DNA of 64,000 nt, from positions 1,488,001 to 1,552,000 of the forward strand of contig NZ_JACIVI010000001.1 in assembly GCF_014145335.1 (NCBI RefSeq). Reading direction: 5' to 3'. Source of the stretch: Aquariibacter albus (GTDB lineage: Bacteria; Pseudomonadota; Gammaproteobacteria; Burkholderiales; Burkholderiaceae_C). The notes under the pieces are model-generated. The model was not told the DNA's origin, did no database searches, and saw only the letters and a program-made list of their open reading frames with translations. The translations under genes were made by a program, and so were the position numbers. Shown here piece by piece: positions 51,144-60,616 of the stretch. The number at the start of each line of letters is the position of its first letter. Position 1 is the stretch's first letter.

Positions 51144-52826
51144 TTGAACACGCCCAAGCCTGCCCTGGTGTCCGCCCGCGCCGCCGAGCGCCTGCCGCGT
51201 CTGGCCCTGCTGCTGTTCTGTGCCGCCTACGTGCTGCCGGGCCTGTTCGGCCGCGACCCCTGGCGCGGCGGCGAACTGCCGGCCTTCGGCGCGATGGCCA
51301 GCGTCGCCCGCGGCGACAGCCCCTGGTGGGCGCCCACCCTGGGCGGTCTGCCCGCCGATGCCGCCCCGCTGGCCACCGGCCTGGGCGCGCTGGCGATGAA
51401 GCTGCTGGGGGGATGGATGGATCCCGCGCTCGCGGCCCGCCTGCCCTTTGCGCTGCTGCTGGTCGGCGTGCTGGCCTGCACCTGGTACGCCTGCTACCTG
51501 CTGGCCCGCACCGAGGCCGCGCAGCCGGTGCCTTTCGCCTTCGGCGGCGAGGCCCACCCGGTCGACTACGCCCGTGCGGTGGCCGATGGGGCCCTGCTGG
51601 CCCTGGTGGCTTCGCTCGGCCTGCTGCAGCCAGGTCACGAAACCACGCCGGAGCTGGTGCAGCTCTTCGCGCTCAGTCTCTTCCTCTACGCGATGGCCGC
51701 CAGCGGCTGGCAGCAGGCACCGGCCCGGCTCGCTGCCCTGCTGGCCCTGCCCCTGCTGGCCGGCAGCGGCGCGCCGGTGATGGCCCTGGCCCTGGCCCTG
51801 GGCGGCATCGTGATCTGCCGGCGGTCGAGCTACCCCCTGGCCCAGGCCTTCGCGCCCTGGCTTGCAGGCGCCGGCCTGGCGGCCGCCCTGACGGCCTGGG
51901 CGCTCGGCAGCTGGGCCCTGCGCCTGCGGCTGCCCGATTCGCCGCTGGACCTGATCGAGCTGCCGCTGTGGTTCCTGTGGCCGAGCTGGGTGCTAGCCGG
52001 CTGGACGCTGTGGCAGTGGCGCCGCCATGCGGGCCACCGGCACATCGCGGTGCCGGCCGGCATCGCTGGCGTGCTGCTGCTGGGCTGGCTGGCCAGCGGC
52101 GGTTCCGACCGTGCGCTGCTGCTGATGCTGCCCGCCACGGCGGTGCTGGCGGCCTTTGCGCTGCCGACGCTGTCGCGCAGCCTGTCGGCCGCGATCGACT
52201 GGTTCTCGGTCTTTGCCTTCAGCCTCTGTGCGCTGGCGAGCTGGACGATGTGGCTGTCGCTGGGCTGGGGCTGGCCCGCCAAGCCGGCAGCCAATGTGAT
52301 GAAGCTCGCGCCGGGCTATGTGCACAGCATGGCCCCGCTGGGCGTGGCCGCGGCCCTGGCCGGCACGCTGGCCTGGCTGGCGCTGGTGAAGTGGCGCACC
52401 GGCCGCCACCGCAGCCCGCTGTGGAAGAGCCTGGTGCTGCCGGCGGGCGGTGTCGCGCTGAACTGGCTGCTGCTGATGACCCTGCTGCTGCCGGTGCTGG
52501 ATTACGCACGCAGCCAGCGGCCGCTGGTCGAGCGCCTGGCCCCGCACCTTCCCGCCGGCAGCTGTGTGCTGGCGCCGGGCCAGGACCGCAGCACGCTGGC
52601 CGCGCTGGCCCATCACGGCGGCTGGCGGGTCGAGGCCCGCCCCGGCCACGAACCGCCCGGCTGCGACTGGCTGATCGCCAGCAGCCGCCGCCGCGAGCCG
52701 GGCAGCGAGCCGGCCCGACTGGGCTGGACCTTGGTGGCCCGCGTGCACCGTCCGACCGATCGCAGCGGCAGCACCCTGCTCTACCGTCGACAGGCGGCCA
52801 CCCTGGCCGGCGGCACCACGCCCTGA
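51144..52826 (+). CDS. polytopic membrane protein, ArnT/PMT-like glycosyltransferase family
   Basis: A 560-residue protein with about 11-12 hydrophobic segments and a soluble C-terminal domain (~460-560). Near the N-terminus 'LPGLFGRDPWRGGELPAFGA' carries the Asp/Glu pair after the first helix that is typical of GT-C enzymes of the ArnT/dolichyl-phosphate-mannose type. 'PWWAPTLGGLPADAAPLATG' resembles the second conserved loop. These use lipid-linked sugars to modify envelope molecules; the acceptor here is unknown. The start appears to be TTG at 51144, with no better codon nearby. Convergent with phoR. Confidence 0.7.
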   Translation: MNTPKPALVSARAAERLPRLALLLFCAAYVLPGLFGRDPWRGGELPAFGAMASVARGDSPWWAPTLGGLPADAAPLATGLGALAMKLLGGWMDPALAARLPFALLLVGVLACTWYACYLLARTEAAQPVPFAFGGEAHPVDYARAVADGALLALVASLGLLQPGHETTPELVQLFALSLFLYAMAASGWQQAPARLAALLALPLLAGSGAPVMALALALGGIVICRRSSYPLAQAFAPWLAGAGLAAALTAWALGSWALRLRLPDSPLDLIELPLWFLWPSWVLAGWTLWQWRRHAGHRHIAVPAGIAGVLLLGWLASGGSDRALLLMLPATAVLAAFALPTLSRSLSAAIDWFSVFAFSLCALASWTMWLSLGWGWPAKPAANVMKLAPGYVHSMAPLGVAAALAGTLAWLALVKWRTGRHRSPLWKSLVLPAGGVALNWLLLMTLLLPVLDYARSQRPLVERLAPHLPAGSCVLAPGQDRSTLAALAHHGGWRVEARPGHEPPGCDWLIASSRRREPGSEPARLGWTLVARVHRPTDRSGSTLLYRRQAATLAGGTTP

Positions 52827-52848
52827 GCGCCCGGGCCGGCGTCGCCGC

Positions 52849-54264
52849 TCAGTGGCCGTGGGCGCTGCGCGGGGCCGGATCGGGCTCCGGTCCGCCGGCG
52901 GAAGGGGGTGTGTCCTCACGGCGAACCAGGCGCAGCGAAGGTGCCATGGGCCCGGCCGCGCGCACGCGCTGGGGCGGCAGCCGCAGGCGGAAGGTGGAGC
53001 CGCGACCCGGCTGGCTCTCGATCTCCAGCTCGCCGCCATGGCGCTGGATCACATGCTTGACGATGGACAGGCCCAGGCCGGTGCCCCCGGTGTCGCGCGC
53101 CCGGCTGAGGTCGACGCGGTAGAAGCGCTCGGTCAGCCGCGGGATGTGCTCGCGGGCGATGCCGATGCCGGCATCGCGCACGGCGAGCTCGCCGCCGCCG
53201 TCGGGCAGGCGCCGCCAGGCGATGGCGATCGCGCCCCCGTCGGGCGTGTAGCGCACGGCATTGGTCACCAGATTGGCCACCGCGCTGTGCAGCTCGGTCT
53301 CGTCCCCGGCGATCTGCGCGCCGCGCGGCTCGCCCTCCAGCGCGATCGGGTGCCGGTCGCGCGAGAGCGTGCGGGCATCGCCCAGCACCCGTTCGAGCAG
53401 CGGGCCGACCTCGACCCAGCGATCGGTCGGAGGCCGCGGGCTGCCTTCCAGCTTGGCCAGGGCCAGCAGATCGCTGACCAGGTCCTGCATGCGCCGGGTC
53501 TGCTGGCCCATCAGGCCGAGCACGCGCCGACGCTCGGGCTCGGTCAGCGGCAGACTGTCCAGGGTCTCGATGAAACCGGCCAGGACCGTCAGCGGGGTGC
53601 GGATCTCGTGCGAGACATTGGCCACGAAGTGGCGGCGCATCTCCTCGGCACGCTCGCGTTCGGTGATGTCCTGCGTCAGCACCAGGCGGCGGCCCTCGCC
53701 GTAATCGCGCACCAGCACCGTCAGCAGCACCGAGCCGTCCGGGCCGTGGAAGCTGACCGGCGTGTCGTGGTCGCCGCCCTGAAGGTGCCGTACGAACACC
53801 GGCGTGCGGACCAGATTGGTGATGCGCTGGAGGCGGTCGCGCTGTGGATCGAGCCCGAAATGCTCGGCGGCCACGCCGTTGCACCACTCGATCTGCTCGT
53901 TCGCGTCGAGCAGCAGCACCCCGTTGGGCGAGGCCTCGATGGCGCTGAGGAAGCGCTGCAGGCGGTCGCGCTCCTGCCGGGTCTGGGCCTCGGACTGGCG
54001 CAGCAGGCGCTCGACCCGGTAGGCCACCTCGCCCCACACGCCGATCTTGGCCGGGACGGCGCTGCGGCCGGCGCTGGCCAGCCACTGCATCAGCTTCAGA
54101 CCACGCAGGGTATCGGCCACCACCAGGGTGGCCACGGCGGCGCAGGCCCCGACCAGGCCGGCCACGAGCGGCACATGGGCCGATTCGCCGAGCAGGTAAC
54201 CGGCGAGCGCGCCGGTCAGCAGGGCCAGCAGGCCCGCCAGCAATCGGGGCAGCAACCAGCCCAT
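52849..54264 (-). CDS. phoR: phosphate-regulon sensor histidine kinase PhoR
   Basis: A 471-residue inner-membrane kinase. It has two N-terminal TMs (~5-25, ~33-51), a charged linker, a PAS domain (~105-200, 'ASPNGVLLLDANEQIEWCNG') and a HisKA with H219 in 'VANVSHEIRTPLTVL'. The HATPase boxes are 'NLVTNAVRYTP', 'DAGIGI' and 'GGTGLGLSIVKHV'. No large periplasmic domain is present, as usual for PhoR, which senses through PstSCAB/PhoU. GGAG precedes the ATG; phoB is 37 bases upstream. Confidence 0.96.
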   Translation of the reverse strand: MGWLLPRLLAGLLALLTGALAGYLLGESAHVPLVAGLVGACAAVATLVVADTLRGLKLMQWLASAGRSAVPAKIGVWGEVAYRVERLLRQSEAQTRQERDRLQRFLSAIEASPNGVLLLDANEQIEWCNGVAAEHFGLDPQRDRLQRITNLVRTPVFVRHLQGGDHDTPVSFHGPDGSVLLTVLVRDYGEGRRLVLTQDITERERAEEMRRHFVANVSHEIRTPLTVLAGFIETLDSLPLTEPERRRVLGLMGQQTRRMQDLVSDLLALAKLEGSPRPPTDRWVEVGPLLERVLGDARTLSRDRHPIALEGEPRGAQIAGDETELHSAVANLVTNAVRYTPDGGAIAIAWRRLPDGGGELAVRDAGIGIAREHIPRLTERFYRVDLSRARDTGGTGLGLSIVKHVIQRHGGELEIESQPGRGSTFRLRLPPQRVRAAGPMAPSLRLVRREDTPPSAGGPEPDPAPRSAHGH

Positions 54265-54301
54265 GGGACTCCAGGAGAAAGAGGGGCGACCGGGCCGTCG
54301 C

Positions 54302-55012
54302 TCAGGCCGCGGCGACCACCGAGGCGGTCAGGCGGTAGCCCGCGCCGCGCACGGTCTCGATCATGGCCGAGCAGCCGACCGGCGCAAGCGACTCGCGCAG
54401 GCGCTTGACGTGAACGTCGACCGTGCGCTCCTCGATGAAGACATGGTCGCCCCAGACGCGGTCGAGCAGCTGCGAACGGCTGTGCACGCGCTCGGGATGC
54501 GTCATGAAGAAGTGCAGCAGGCGGAACTCGGTCGGGCCGACCTTCAGCTCGCGCAGCTCGCCCTCGATCACCCGGCCGACGCGACGGGTGGCCGGATCGA
54601 TGCGCAGCGGGCCGACCTCGACCACATGGTCCAGCGCGTCCGGCGCCTTGCGGCGCAGCACGGCGCGGATGCGGGCCATCAGCTCCTGGGTGGAGAAGGG
54701 CTTGGTCAGGTAGTCGTCGGCCCCGGCGTCGAGGCCGCTGACCTTGTCGGCCTCGTCGGCCCGCGCGGTCAGCATGATGATCGGCAGCTCGGCCGTGCGC
54801 TTCTCCGCGCGCCAGCGCTTGGCCAGCTGCAGGCCCGAGCAGCCGGGCAGCATCCAGTCCAGGACCACCACGTCGGGCAGCACGGCGTCGATCTCGAACT
54901 GCGCCTGGTCGGCGGTGCCGGCGATCGTCACCTCATGGCCGGCGTGCCGGAGATTGATCGAGATCAGCTCGGCGATCGCCGGCTCGTCTTCCACCACCAA
55001 CACGCGACTCAT
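54302..55012 (-). CDS. phoB: phosphate-regulon response regulator PhoB
   Basis: A 236-residue OmpR-type activator. The acidic pair lies in 'VLVVEDEPAI', phospho-acceptor D52 in 'VVVLDWMLPG', Thr in 'IMLTAR', and Lys in 'YLTKPFS'. The winged-helix C-domain with 'HSRSQLLDRVWGDHVFIEER' and 'RTVDVHVKRLRESL' binds Pho boxes. A strong GGAGGAGAG precedes the ATG. Between phoU and phoR. Confidence 0.97.
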   Translation of the reverse strand: MSRVLVVEDEPAIAELISINLRHAGHEVTIAGTADQAQFEIDAVLPDVVVLDWMLPGCSGLQLAKRWRAEKRTAELPIIMLTARADEADKVSGLDAGADDYLTKPFSTQELMARIRAVLRRKAPDALDHVVEVGPLRIDPATRRVGRVIEGELRELKVGPTEFRLLHFFMTHPERVHSRSQLLDRVWGDHVFIEERTVDVHVKRLRESLAPVGCSAMIETVRGAGYRLTASVVAAA

Positions 55013-55043
55013 GCGCTCTCTCCTCCGGCGGCTGCAGCCGGGC

Positions 55044-55751
55044 TCACTTGACGATCTGCTCGACGGTCGCGAGCGGGTTGTGGCGCACGTCCGTGCCCTT
55101 GACCACGTAGATGATCTGCTCGGCGATGTTCTTCGCGTGGTCGCCGACCCGCTCGATCGCCTTGGCGACGAAGACCAGGTCGATCGCGGCCGAGATGCTG
55201 CGCGGGTCTTCCATCATGTAGGTGATGAGCTTGCGCATCAGGCCGTCGAACTCCAGGTCGATCTGGTTGTCCTGCTTGATCACCTCGAAGGCCGCTTCGG
55301 CATCCAGGCGGGCGAAGGCGTCCAGGGCCTTGCGCAGCGAGGCCGTGGCCAGGCTGGCCTCGAAGCTCAGGTCGCCCAGCGGCGTGTGCATGCGGGTGGG
55401 CATGCCCAGACCGATCAGGCGCTGCACGACGCGGGCGATACGCGCGGCCTCGTCGCCGGCACGCTCGAGGTTGCCCAGGGTCTTGCTGATCGCGATCAGC
55501 AGGCGCAGGTCGCGGGCGGTCGGCTGACGGCGCGCGATGATGGTCGAGAGGTCGTGGTCGATCTCGACTTCCATGCGGTTGACCCGCTCCTCGCCGAGCA
55601 GCACCTGGGAGGCCGTCTCGCTGCTGAACTGGGCCAGCGCGTAGACGGCCTGCGCGACCTGGGCCTCGACCAGGCCGCCCATCTCCAGCACGCGGGTGGA
55701 GATGTCGCCAAGCTCGGCGTCGAACTGGGTGGAGAGGTGCTTGTCGGGCAT
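55044..55751 (-). CDS. phoU: phosphate signalling protein PhoU
   Basis: A 235-residue all-helical protein of two PhoU repeats ('MGGLVEAQVAQAVYALAQ', 'RDLRLLIAISKTLGNLERAG', 'ERVGDHAKNIAEQIIYVVKG') with the metal-binding E/D-x3-D motifs. It restrains PhoR and the Pst transporter when phosphate is ample. Start at 'MPDKHLSTQFDAEL'. Downstream of pstB. Confidence 0.95.
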   Translation of the reverse strand: MPDKHLSTQFDAELGDISTRVLEMGGLVEAQVAQAVYALAQFSSETASQVLLGEERVNRMEVEIDHDLSTIIARRQPTARDLRLLIAISKTLGNLERAGDEAARIARVVQRLIGLGMPTRMHTPLGDLSFEASLATASLRKALDAFARLDAEAAFEVIKQDNQIDLEFDGLMRKLITYMMEDPRSISAAIDLVFVAKAIERVGDHAKNIAEQIIYVVKGTDVRHNPLATVEQIVK

Positions 55752-55874
55752 GGGGGGATCCTGGAAAACGTTGGAACGGGCCGGGCTCAAGCCCAGCGGG
55801 CTGAATCAGTCCATCGAGTCGGTGGCTTGAATGAGGCACCCAGCCCCTCGCAGAGCTCGGGTCGTTCGGGCCGT

Positions 55875-55898
55875 CCAGCCGCCCACAGGACGGCTGGC
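55875..55898 (-). other. hairpin in the pstB-phoU gap
   Basis: CCAGCCG and CGGCTGG arms in the 157-base gap between pstB and phoU. No T run; possibly an mRNA-stability element. No gene seen in the gap. Confidence 0.3.
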
Positions 55899-55908
55899 AC
55901 CGCGGCCC

Positions 55909-56694
55909 TCACCCAAACCGGCCGGTGATGTAGTCCTCGGTTTCCTTGCGCTTGGGCTTCATGAACAGCTCCGAGGTCGGGCCGAACTCGATCAGGTCGC
56001 CCAGGTACATGTAGGCCGTGTAGTCCGACGCCCGGGCGGCCTGCTGCATGTTGTGGGTGACGATGACCACCGTGTAGTCGCTCTTGAGTTCGAGGATCAG
56101 CTCCTCGATCTTGCCGGTGGAGATCGGGTCCAGGGCCGAGCAGGGCTCGTCGAGCAGCAGCACCTCGGGCTTGATCGCGATGCCGCGGGCGATGCACAGG
56201 CGCTGCTGCTGGCCGCCGGACAGGCCCGAGCCGCTCTGCTGCAGCTTGTCCTTGACCTCGGTCCAGAGCGCGGCCTTCTTCAGGGCCCACTCGACGCGCT
56301 CGTCCATCTCGACCCGGCTGAGGTTCTCGAACAGGCGCACGCCGAAGGCGATGTTGTCGTAGATCGACATCGGGAAGGGCGTGGGCTTCTGGAACACCAT
56401 GCCGACCTTCGCGCGCACCAGGGCCACATCGTCCTTGGTGCTGAGGATGTCCTGGCCGTCGAGCAGGATCTGGCCTTCGGCGCGCTGCTCGGGGTAGAGC
56501 TCGAACATGCGGTTGAAGGTGCGCAGCAGCGTGGACTTGCCGCAGCCCGAGGGCCCGATGAAGGCCGTGACCTTGCCCTTCGGGATCTCGAGGTTGATGT
56601 TCTTCAGGGCGTGGAAATGACCGTAGAAGAAGTTCAGGTTGCGCACCGAGAGCTTGGCGACCTCGGTCTCGGGCATGTGGATCTTGGCATCCAT
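55909..56694 (-). CDS. pstB: phosphate ABC transporter ATP-binding protein
   Basis: A 261-residue ATPase. Walker A 'GPSGCGKS' is at 47-54, with '[20 protein letters not shown]' as the PstB-specific Q-loop region. Signature '[14 protein letters not shown]', Walker B '[13 protein letters not shown]' and '[14 protein letters not shown]' follow. It energises phosphate import through PstCA. Confidence 0.97.
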   Translation of the reverse strand: MDAKIHMPETEVAKLSVRNLNFFYGHFHALKNINLEIPKGKVTAFIGPSGCGKSTLLRTFNRMFELYPEQRAEGQILLDGQDILSTKDDVALVRAKVGMVFQKPTPFPMSIYDNIAFGVRLFENLSRVEMDERVEWALKKAALWTEVKDKLQQSGSGLSGGQQQRLCIARGIAIKPEVLLLDEPCSALDPISTGKIEELILELKSDYTVVIVTHNMQQAARASDYTAYMYLGDLIEFGPTSELFMKPKRKETEDYITGRFG

Positions 56695-56731
56695 GATGGG
56701 TGGGTTCCGATGGAGAGAGGTGGCGACAGGC

Positions 56732-57625
56732 TCAGTGCTTGTTGCGCAGGAAGGTTCGGGCCAGCACGTTCAGCAGCAGCACGCCGACGGTGATCAGGAA
56801 GACGCCGGCCCAGGCCAGCTGCTGCCAGTTCTCGTAGGGGCTGAGTGCGAACTTGAAGATGGTCACCGGCAGGCTGGCCATGGGCTCGCCCAGCGAGCTG
56901 GTCCAGAACTGGTTGGACAGGGCGGTGAACAGCAGCGGGGCGGTCTCGCCGGCGATGCGGGCCACGGCCAGCAGCACGCCGGTGATGACGCCGGCGCGGG
57001 CCGACTTCAGCGTGATGCTGGCGATCACCTTCCACTTCGGCGTGCCCAGGGCGTAGGCCGCCTCGCGCAGCGCGTTGGGAATCAGGCTCAGCATGTTCTC
57101 GGTGGTGCGGATCACGACCGGGATCACGATCAGCGCCAGCGCCAGCACGCCGGCCCAGCCCGAGAAGCCCTTCATCGGTGCCACGACGACCGTGTAGATG
57201 AAGAGGCCCACGACGATCGAGGGCGCCGACAGCAGGATGTCGTTGATGAAGCGGGTGACATTGCCCAGCCAGCCCTTCTGGCCGTACTCGGCCAGGTAGA
57301 CGCCGGCCATCACGCCGATCGGCGTCCCCAGCGCGGTGGCCAGGCCCACCATCATCAGCGAGCCGAAGATGGCATTGGCCAGGCCGCCGGTCTCGGCCTG
57401 CGGCGGCGGTGTCATTTCGGTGAAGATCGACAGGGCCATGCCGCCGATGCCCAGGCGGATGGTCTCGAACAGGATCCAGATCAGCCAGAACACCCCGAAG
57501 GCCATCGCGGCCAGCGACAGGCAGAGCGCGATCGCATTGACCCGCTTGCGCGACTTGAACTTGCTCAGACGCTGGGCGTCCAGGGCGGCGCTGCGGCCCC
57601 CCGCACCGTGCAGGACAGCACTCAC
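56732..57625 (-). CDS. pstA: phosphate ABC transporter permease PstA
   Basis: A 297-residue inner-membrane permease with about six TMs. The EAA-type cytoplasmic loop is '[20 protein letters not shown]', and '[20 protein letters not shown]' is typical of PstA. The GTG start overlaps the pstC stop (GTGA) with GGGAG upstream, so translation is coupled. Confidence 0.95.
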   Translation of the reverse strand: MSAVLHGAGGRSAALDAQRLSKFKSRKRVNAIALCLSLAAMAFGVFWLIWILFETIRLGIGGMALSIFTEMTPPPQAETGGLANAIFGSLMMVGLATALGTPIGVMAGVYLAEYGQKGWLGNVTRFINDILLSAPSIVVGLFIYTVVVAPMKGFSGWAGVLALALIVIPVVIRTTENMLSLIPNALREAAYALGTPKWKVIASITLKSARAGVITGVLLAVARIAGETAPLLFTALSNQFWTSSLGEPMASLPVTIFKFALSPYENWQQLAWAGVFLITVGVLLLNVLARTFLRNKH

Positions 57626-58599
57626 GAACGGCTCCCTTCGGACTTCTTCAGTTGGGCCAGCAGCAGCTTGGAGCAGGCCAGCACGACGAAGGTGATGAAG
57701 AACAGGACCAGGCCCAGGTAGATGAGCGAGGCCTGGTGGAGGCCGGCACCGGCCTCGGCGAATTCATTGGCCAGCGCCGAGGTGATGCTGTTGGCGGCCT
57801 CGAAGACCGACAGGCTGCCGAGCTGGTTGAAGTTGCCGATCACGAAGGTGACGGCCATGGTTTCGCCCAGCGCGCGCCCCAGGCCCAGCATGATCCCGCC
57901 GACCACGCCGGTCTTGGTGTAGGGCAGCACGATCTTGAACATCACCTCCCAGGTGGTGGAACCCAGGCCGTAGGCCGATTCCTTGAGCATCGGCGGGGTG
58001 ACTTCGAACACATCCCGCATCACCGAGGCAATGAAGGGAATGACCATGATGGCCAGGATGATGCCGGCCGACAGGATGCCGATGCCGACTGGCGGGCCGG
58101 AGAACAGCGCGCCCAGCACCGGCACGCCGCCGAAGGCCGCCTGCAGCGGGGTCTGGACGTACTCGGCCAGCAGGGGGGCGAAGACCAGCAGGCCCCACAT
58201 GCCGTAGACGATCGAGGGCACGGCGGCGAGCAGCTCGATGGCGATGCCCAGCGGGCGCTTCAGCCAGGCGGGCGACAGCTCGGTCAGGAAGAGGGCGATG
58301 CCGAAGCTGACGGGCACCGCGATCAGCAGCGCGATGAAGGCCGTCATCAGCGTGCCGTAGACCATCACCAGGCCGCCGAACTTCTCCTGCACCGGATCCC
58401 ATTCCGCCGACCACAGGAAGGGCAGGCCGAACTCGGTGATCGCCGGCCAGGCACCGACGACCAGCGAAGCGATGATGCCGGCCAGCAGCAGCAGGGTCAG
58501 CAGGGCTGCGCCGTGGGCGAGCGCCGAGAAGAGCCCGTCCGCCCAGGGCAGGTTGCTGCGCCGGGCGGGAGGCTGCGAAGGAGACTGGGTGGACGCCAT
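57622..58599 (-). CDS. pstC: phosphate ABC transporter permease PstC
   Basis: A 325-residue permease with about six TMs. '[20 protein letters not shown]' and '[20 protein letters not shown]' (EAA loop) with '[18 protein letters not shown]' are PstC hallmarks. I chose the ATG '[15 protein letters not shown]'. A GTG 75 bases further upstream would add a non-conserved leader. Separated from pstS by a strong hairpin. Confidence 0.93.
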   Translation of the reverse strand: MASTQSPSQPPARRSNLPWADGLFSALAHGAALLTLLLLAGIIASLVVGAWPAITEFGLPFLWSAEWDPVQEKFGGLVMVYGTLMTAFIALLIAVPVSFGIALFLTELSPAWLKRPLGIAIELLAAVPSIVYGMWGLLVFAPLLAEYVQTPLQAAFGGVPVLGALFSGPPVGIGILSAGIILAIMVIPFIASVMRDVFEVTPPMLKESAYGLGSTTWEVMFKIVLPYTKTGVVGGIMLGLGRALGETMAVTFVIGNFNQLGSLSVFEAANSITSALANEFAEAGAGLHQASLIYLGLVLFFITFVVLACSKLLLAQLKKSEGSRS

Positions 58600-58705
58600 C
58601 GAGGACCCGCCGGGAAGGGCGGTCGCGGGGAGGGTTGCAGACAAGGTGACCTCGGCGATCTTACGAAGAGCCACCGACTGCGCGTCCGGTGGGCCGGGAG
58701 GACCG

Positions 58706-58742
58706 CCCCGCCGCCCGGCCCCGAAGGGACCGGGCGGCGGGG
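58706..58742 (-). terminator. strong hairpin between pstS and pstC
   Basis: CCCCGCCGCCCGG (58706-58718) and its exact 13-base complement (58730-58742), with a further CC/GG pair inside the loop. No T run. Such hairpins after binding-protein genes usually protect the upstream mRNA and lower expression of the permease genes. Confidence 0.6.
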
Positions 58743-58749
58743 TCGGGGA

Positions 58750-59790
58750 TCACTTGAAGGCGATGGGCTTGCCGGCGCCGTCCTTGAGCTGGGCAGCCCA
58801 CTGGGCCCGGACCAGGTCCTTCACGGCCGGCGGCAGCGGCACGTACTCGAGGCCGGCGGCCATCGCGTCGCCCTGGGTGTAGGCCCAGTCGAAGAACTTC
58901 AGCGCGGTGCTGGCGCTGGCCGGCTTGTCCTGGGCCTTGTGCATCAGGATGAAGGTCGCGCCGGTGATCGGCCAGCTGGTCTTGCCGGGCTGCTCGGTGA
59001 GGATCTGGTAGAAGCTCTTGGCCCAGTCGGCGCCGGCCGCGGCGGCCTTGAAGTTGTCGTCCTCGGGGGCGACGAACTGGCCGTCCTTGTTCTTCAGCAG
59101 CACATGCGACATCTTGTTCTGCTTGGCGTAGGCGTACTCGACGTAGCCGATCGAGTTGGGCAGGCGCTGCACGAAGGCCGAGACGCCCTCGTTGCCCTTG
59201 CCGCCCGCGCCGGTCGGCCAGTTCACGGCCGTGCCTTCGCCGACCTTGTCCTTCCACTCGGCGTTCACCTTCGACAGATAGTTCGTGAAGATGAAGCTGG
59301 TGCCCGAGCCGTCGGCGCGGCGCACCACGGCGATCGCGCTGTCGGGCAGCGGCACGCCGGGGTTCAGCGCGGTCAGCGCCGGGTCGTTCCACTTGGCGAT
59401 CTTGCCGAGGTAGATGTCGCCCAGCACCTGGCCGGTCAGCTTGATCTGGCCCGGGGTGATGCCCTTGATGTTGACCACCGGCACGACGCCGCCGATCACG
59501 GTGGGGAACTGGACCAGGCCGTCCTTGGCCAGCTCTTCATCCTTGAGCGGCGCATCGGAGGCGCCGAAGTCCACCGTCTTGCCCTTGATCTGCTTGATGC
59601 CGGCGCCCGAGCCGACCGACTGGTAGTTGATGCGCACGCCGGTGGCCTTGTTGTAGGCATCGGCCCACTTGGCATAGACCGGGGCGGGGAAGCTGGCGCC
59701 GGCGCCCGTGACGTCCTGGGCGAAGCTGATGCCGGCGCCGAGGCTGAGGACGGCGCCGAGGGCGAGGGTGCGGAAGCAGGTGAGAGACAT
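58750..59790 (-). CDS. pstS: periplasmic phosphate-binding protein PstS
   Basis: A 346-residue binding protein. It has a signal peptide (1-24, cleavage at 'SFA-QDV') and then '[20 protein letters not shown]'. The phosphate-site segments are '[12 protein letters not shown]', '[13 protein letters not shown]' and '[16 protein letters not shown]'. AAAGG precedes the ATG. First gene of the Pho operon, with Pho boxes 55-80 bases upstream. Confidence 0.97.
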   Translation of the reverse strand: MSLTCFRTLALGAVLSLGAGISFAQDVTGAGASFPAPVYAKWADAYNKATGVRINYQSVGSGAGIKQIKGKTVDFGASDAPLKDEELAKDGLVQFPTVIGGVVPVVNIKGITPGQIKLTGQVLGDIYLGKIAKWNDPALTALNPGVPLPDSAIAVVRRADGSGTSFIFTNYLSKVNAEWKDKVGEGTAVNWPTGAGGKGNEGVSAFVQRLPNSIGYVEYAYAKQNKMSHVLLKNKDGQFVAPEDDNFKAAAAGADWAKSFYQILTEQPGKTSWPITGATFILMHKAQDKPASASTALKFFDWAYTQGDAMAAGLEYVPLPPAVKDLVRAQWAAQLKDGAGKPIAFK

Positions 59791-59843
59791 GCGTCAACCT
59801 TTCGGGTGGCGTGTTGGTGACCGGCGCACTCTAGAAAGCGGCC

Positions 59844-59872
59844 GTGACGGCTTCATGACAGTGTCGTCACAG
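59844..59872 (-). promoter_or_regulatory. Pho box array upstream of pstS
   Basis: On the minus strand three 7-base units repeat every 11 bases: CTGTGAC (59872-59866), CTGTCAT (59861-59855) and CCGTCAC (59850-59844). The first two form a near-consensus 18-base PhoB box (CTGTCAT-N4-CTGTCAT). A TAGAGT -10-like element follows. Confidence 0.85.
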
Positions 59873-59954
59873 TTGTCATGTCATCGACACATTCGACCCC
59901 GGCCGCCCCGGGCCAGGCCCCGGCCGCAAAGGCGGCAGGTCTCGCTGACGCCGC

Positions 59955-59983
59955 TGTCACACAAGCTTCACCCGCCTGTCATC
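59955..59983 (+). promoter_or_regulatory. Pho box array upstream of the fasciclin lipoprotein gene
   Basis: Plus-strand units at exact 11-base spacing: CTGTCAC (59955-59961), GCTTCAC (59966-59972) and CTGTCAT (59977-59983), about 73-100 bases before the start codon. Outer units are near perfect, the middle one weak. Another plus-oriented TTGTCAT lies at 59873-59879. Confidence 0.6.
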
Positions 59984-60055
59984 AAGCCGGCCGAGCATGC
60001 GCGGGACTGCTGCGATCTGCCGCAGCCCCCGCCCCTGCCCACCCCGGAGCCCCCA

Positions 60056-60544
60056 ATGACCGTTCGCCCCGCCCTGCTTGCCCTGAGTCTCTGCGCCGCC
60101 CTGCTCGGCGCCTGCGCCAGCACGCCGCTGCCGCAGCCGATTCCGGCCACCGCCGCCGCGGCCCCCGGGCTCGGCACCCTGGCCAAGCTGATCCAGGACG
60201 CCGGCCTTGGCGAAACCCTGGCCGCCGCCGGGCCCTACACCGTGTTCGCCCCCAGCGACGAGGCCTTCCAGGCCCTGCCGGCCAAGACCCTGGAGAAGCT
60301 CGCCAGCGACAAGGAAGCGCTCAAGGCCCTGCTGGCCTACCACGTGGTGCCGGGCCAGCTGAACGCGGCCCAGATCAAGGCCGGCAAGCTGAAGACGCTG
60401 AACGGTGCCGAGCTGCAGGTGGCCCTGGCCGGTCCCTTCGTCACCGTCGACGAGGCCCTGGTCACCCAGACCGATGTGCCCGCCAGCAATGGCGTGGTGC
60501 AGGTCATCGACAAGGTCCTGACCCCTCCCGTGCCGAAGAAGTAA
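60056..60544 (+). CDS. fasciclin-domain lipoprotein
   Basis: A 162-residue exported protein. A type II signal peptide with lipobox 'LLGAC' puts the lipidated Cys at residue 20. One fasciclin (FAS1) domain follows: 'GTLAKLIQDAGLGETLAAAG', 'YTVFAPSDEAFQALP', 'LLAYHVVPGQLNAAQI' and 'ASNGVVQVIDKVLTPP'. FAS1 domains mediate adhesion or bind small ligands; the partner is unknown. CCGGAG precedes the ATG. It diverges from pstS with its own Pho-box repeat, which suggests induction by phosphate starvation. Confidence 0.9.
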   Translation: MTVRPALLALSLCAALLGACASTPLPQPIPATAAAAPGLGTLAKLIQDAGLGETLAAAGPYTVFAPSDEAFQALPAKTLEKLASDKEALKALLAYHVVPGQLNAAQIKAGKLKTLNGAELQVALAGPFVTVDEALVTQTDVPASNGVVQVIDKVLTPPVPKK

Positions 60545-60563
60545 GCCCTCGCAGCCGGTGGGG

Positions 60564-60586
60564 ACGCCCGCATGACGGGCGTTTTT
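60564..60586 (+). terminator. intrinsic terminator of the fasciclin gene
   Basis: ACGCCCG, loop CATGA, CGGGCGT, then TTTTT. A 7-bp perfect stem immediately upstream of the arsR promoter. Confidence 0.9.
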
Positions 60587-60616
60587 CAGCGCAAACCATT
60601 CGACTATCATCGAATG
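60583..60616 (+). promoter_or_regulatory. arsR promoter with overlapping ArsR operator
   Basis: Operator: CATTCGA (60597-60603), six bases, TCGAATG (60610-60616), a perfect 7-base dyad. Promoter: TTTTCA (60583-60588), 16 bases, TATCAT (60605-60610). The dyad covers the -10 and the transcription start, so bound ArsR would block RNA polymerase. The predicted start of transcription falls at or next to the ATG. Confidence 0.65.

Noticed and set aside
53804-54022. Short plus-strand frames inside phoR and other long genes
   Set aside because: They are Ser/Arg-rich antisense shadows without ribosome-binding sites or known domains.
59708-60544. Longer 278-residue version of the fasciclin protein starting at 59708
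   Set aside because: It would read through the pstS start, both Pho-box arrays and the ribosome-binding site. The lipoprotein signal peptide begins at 60056.
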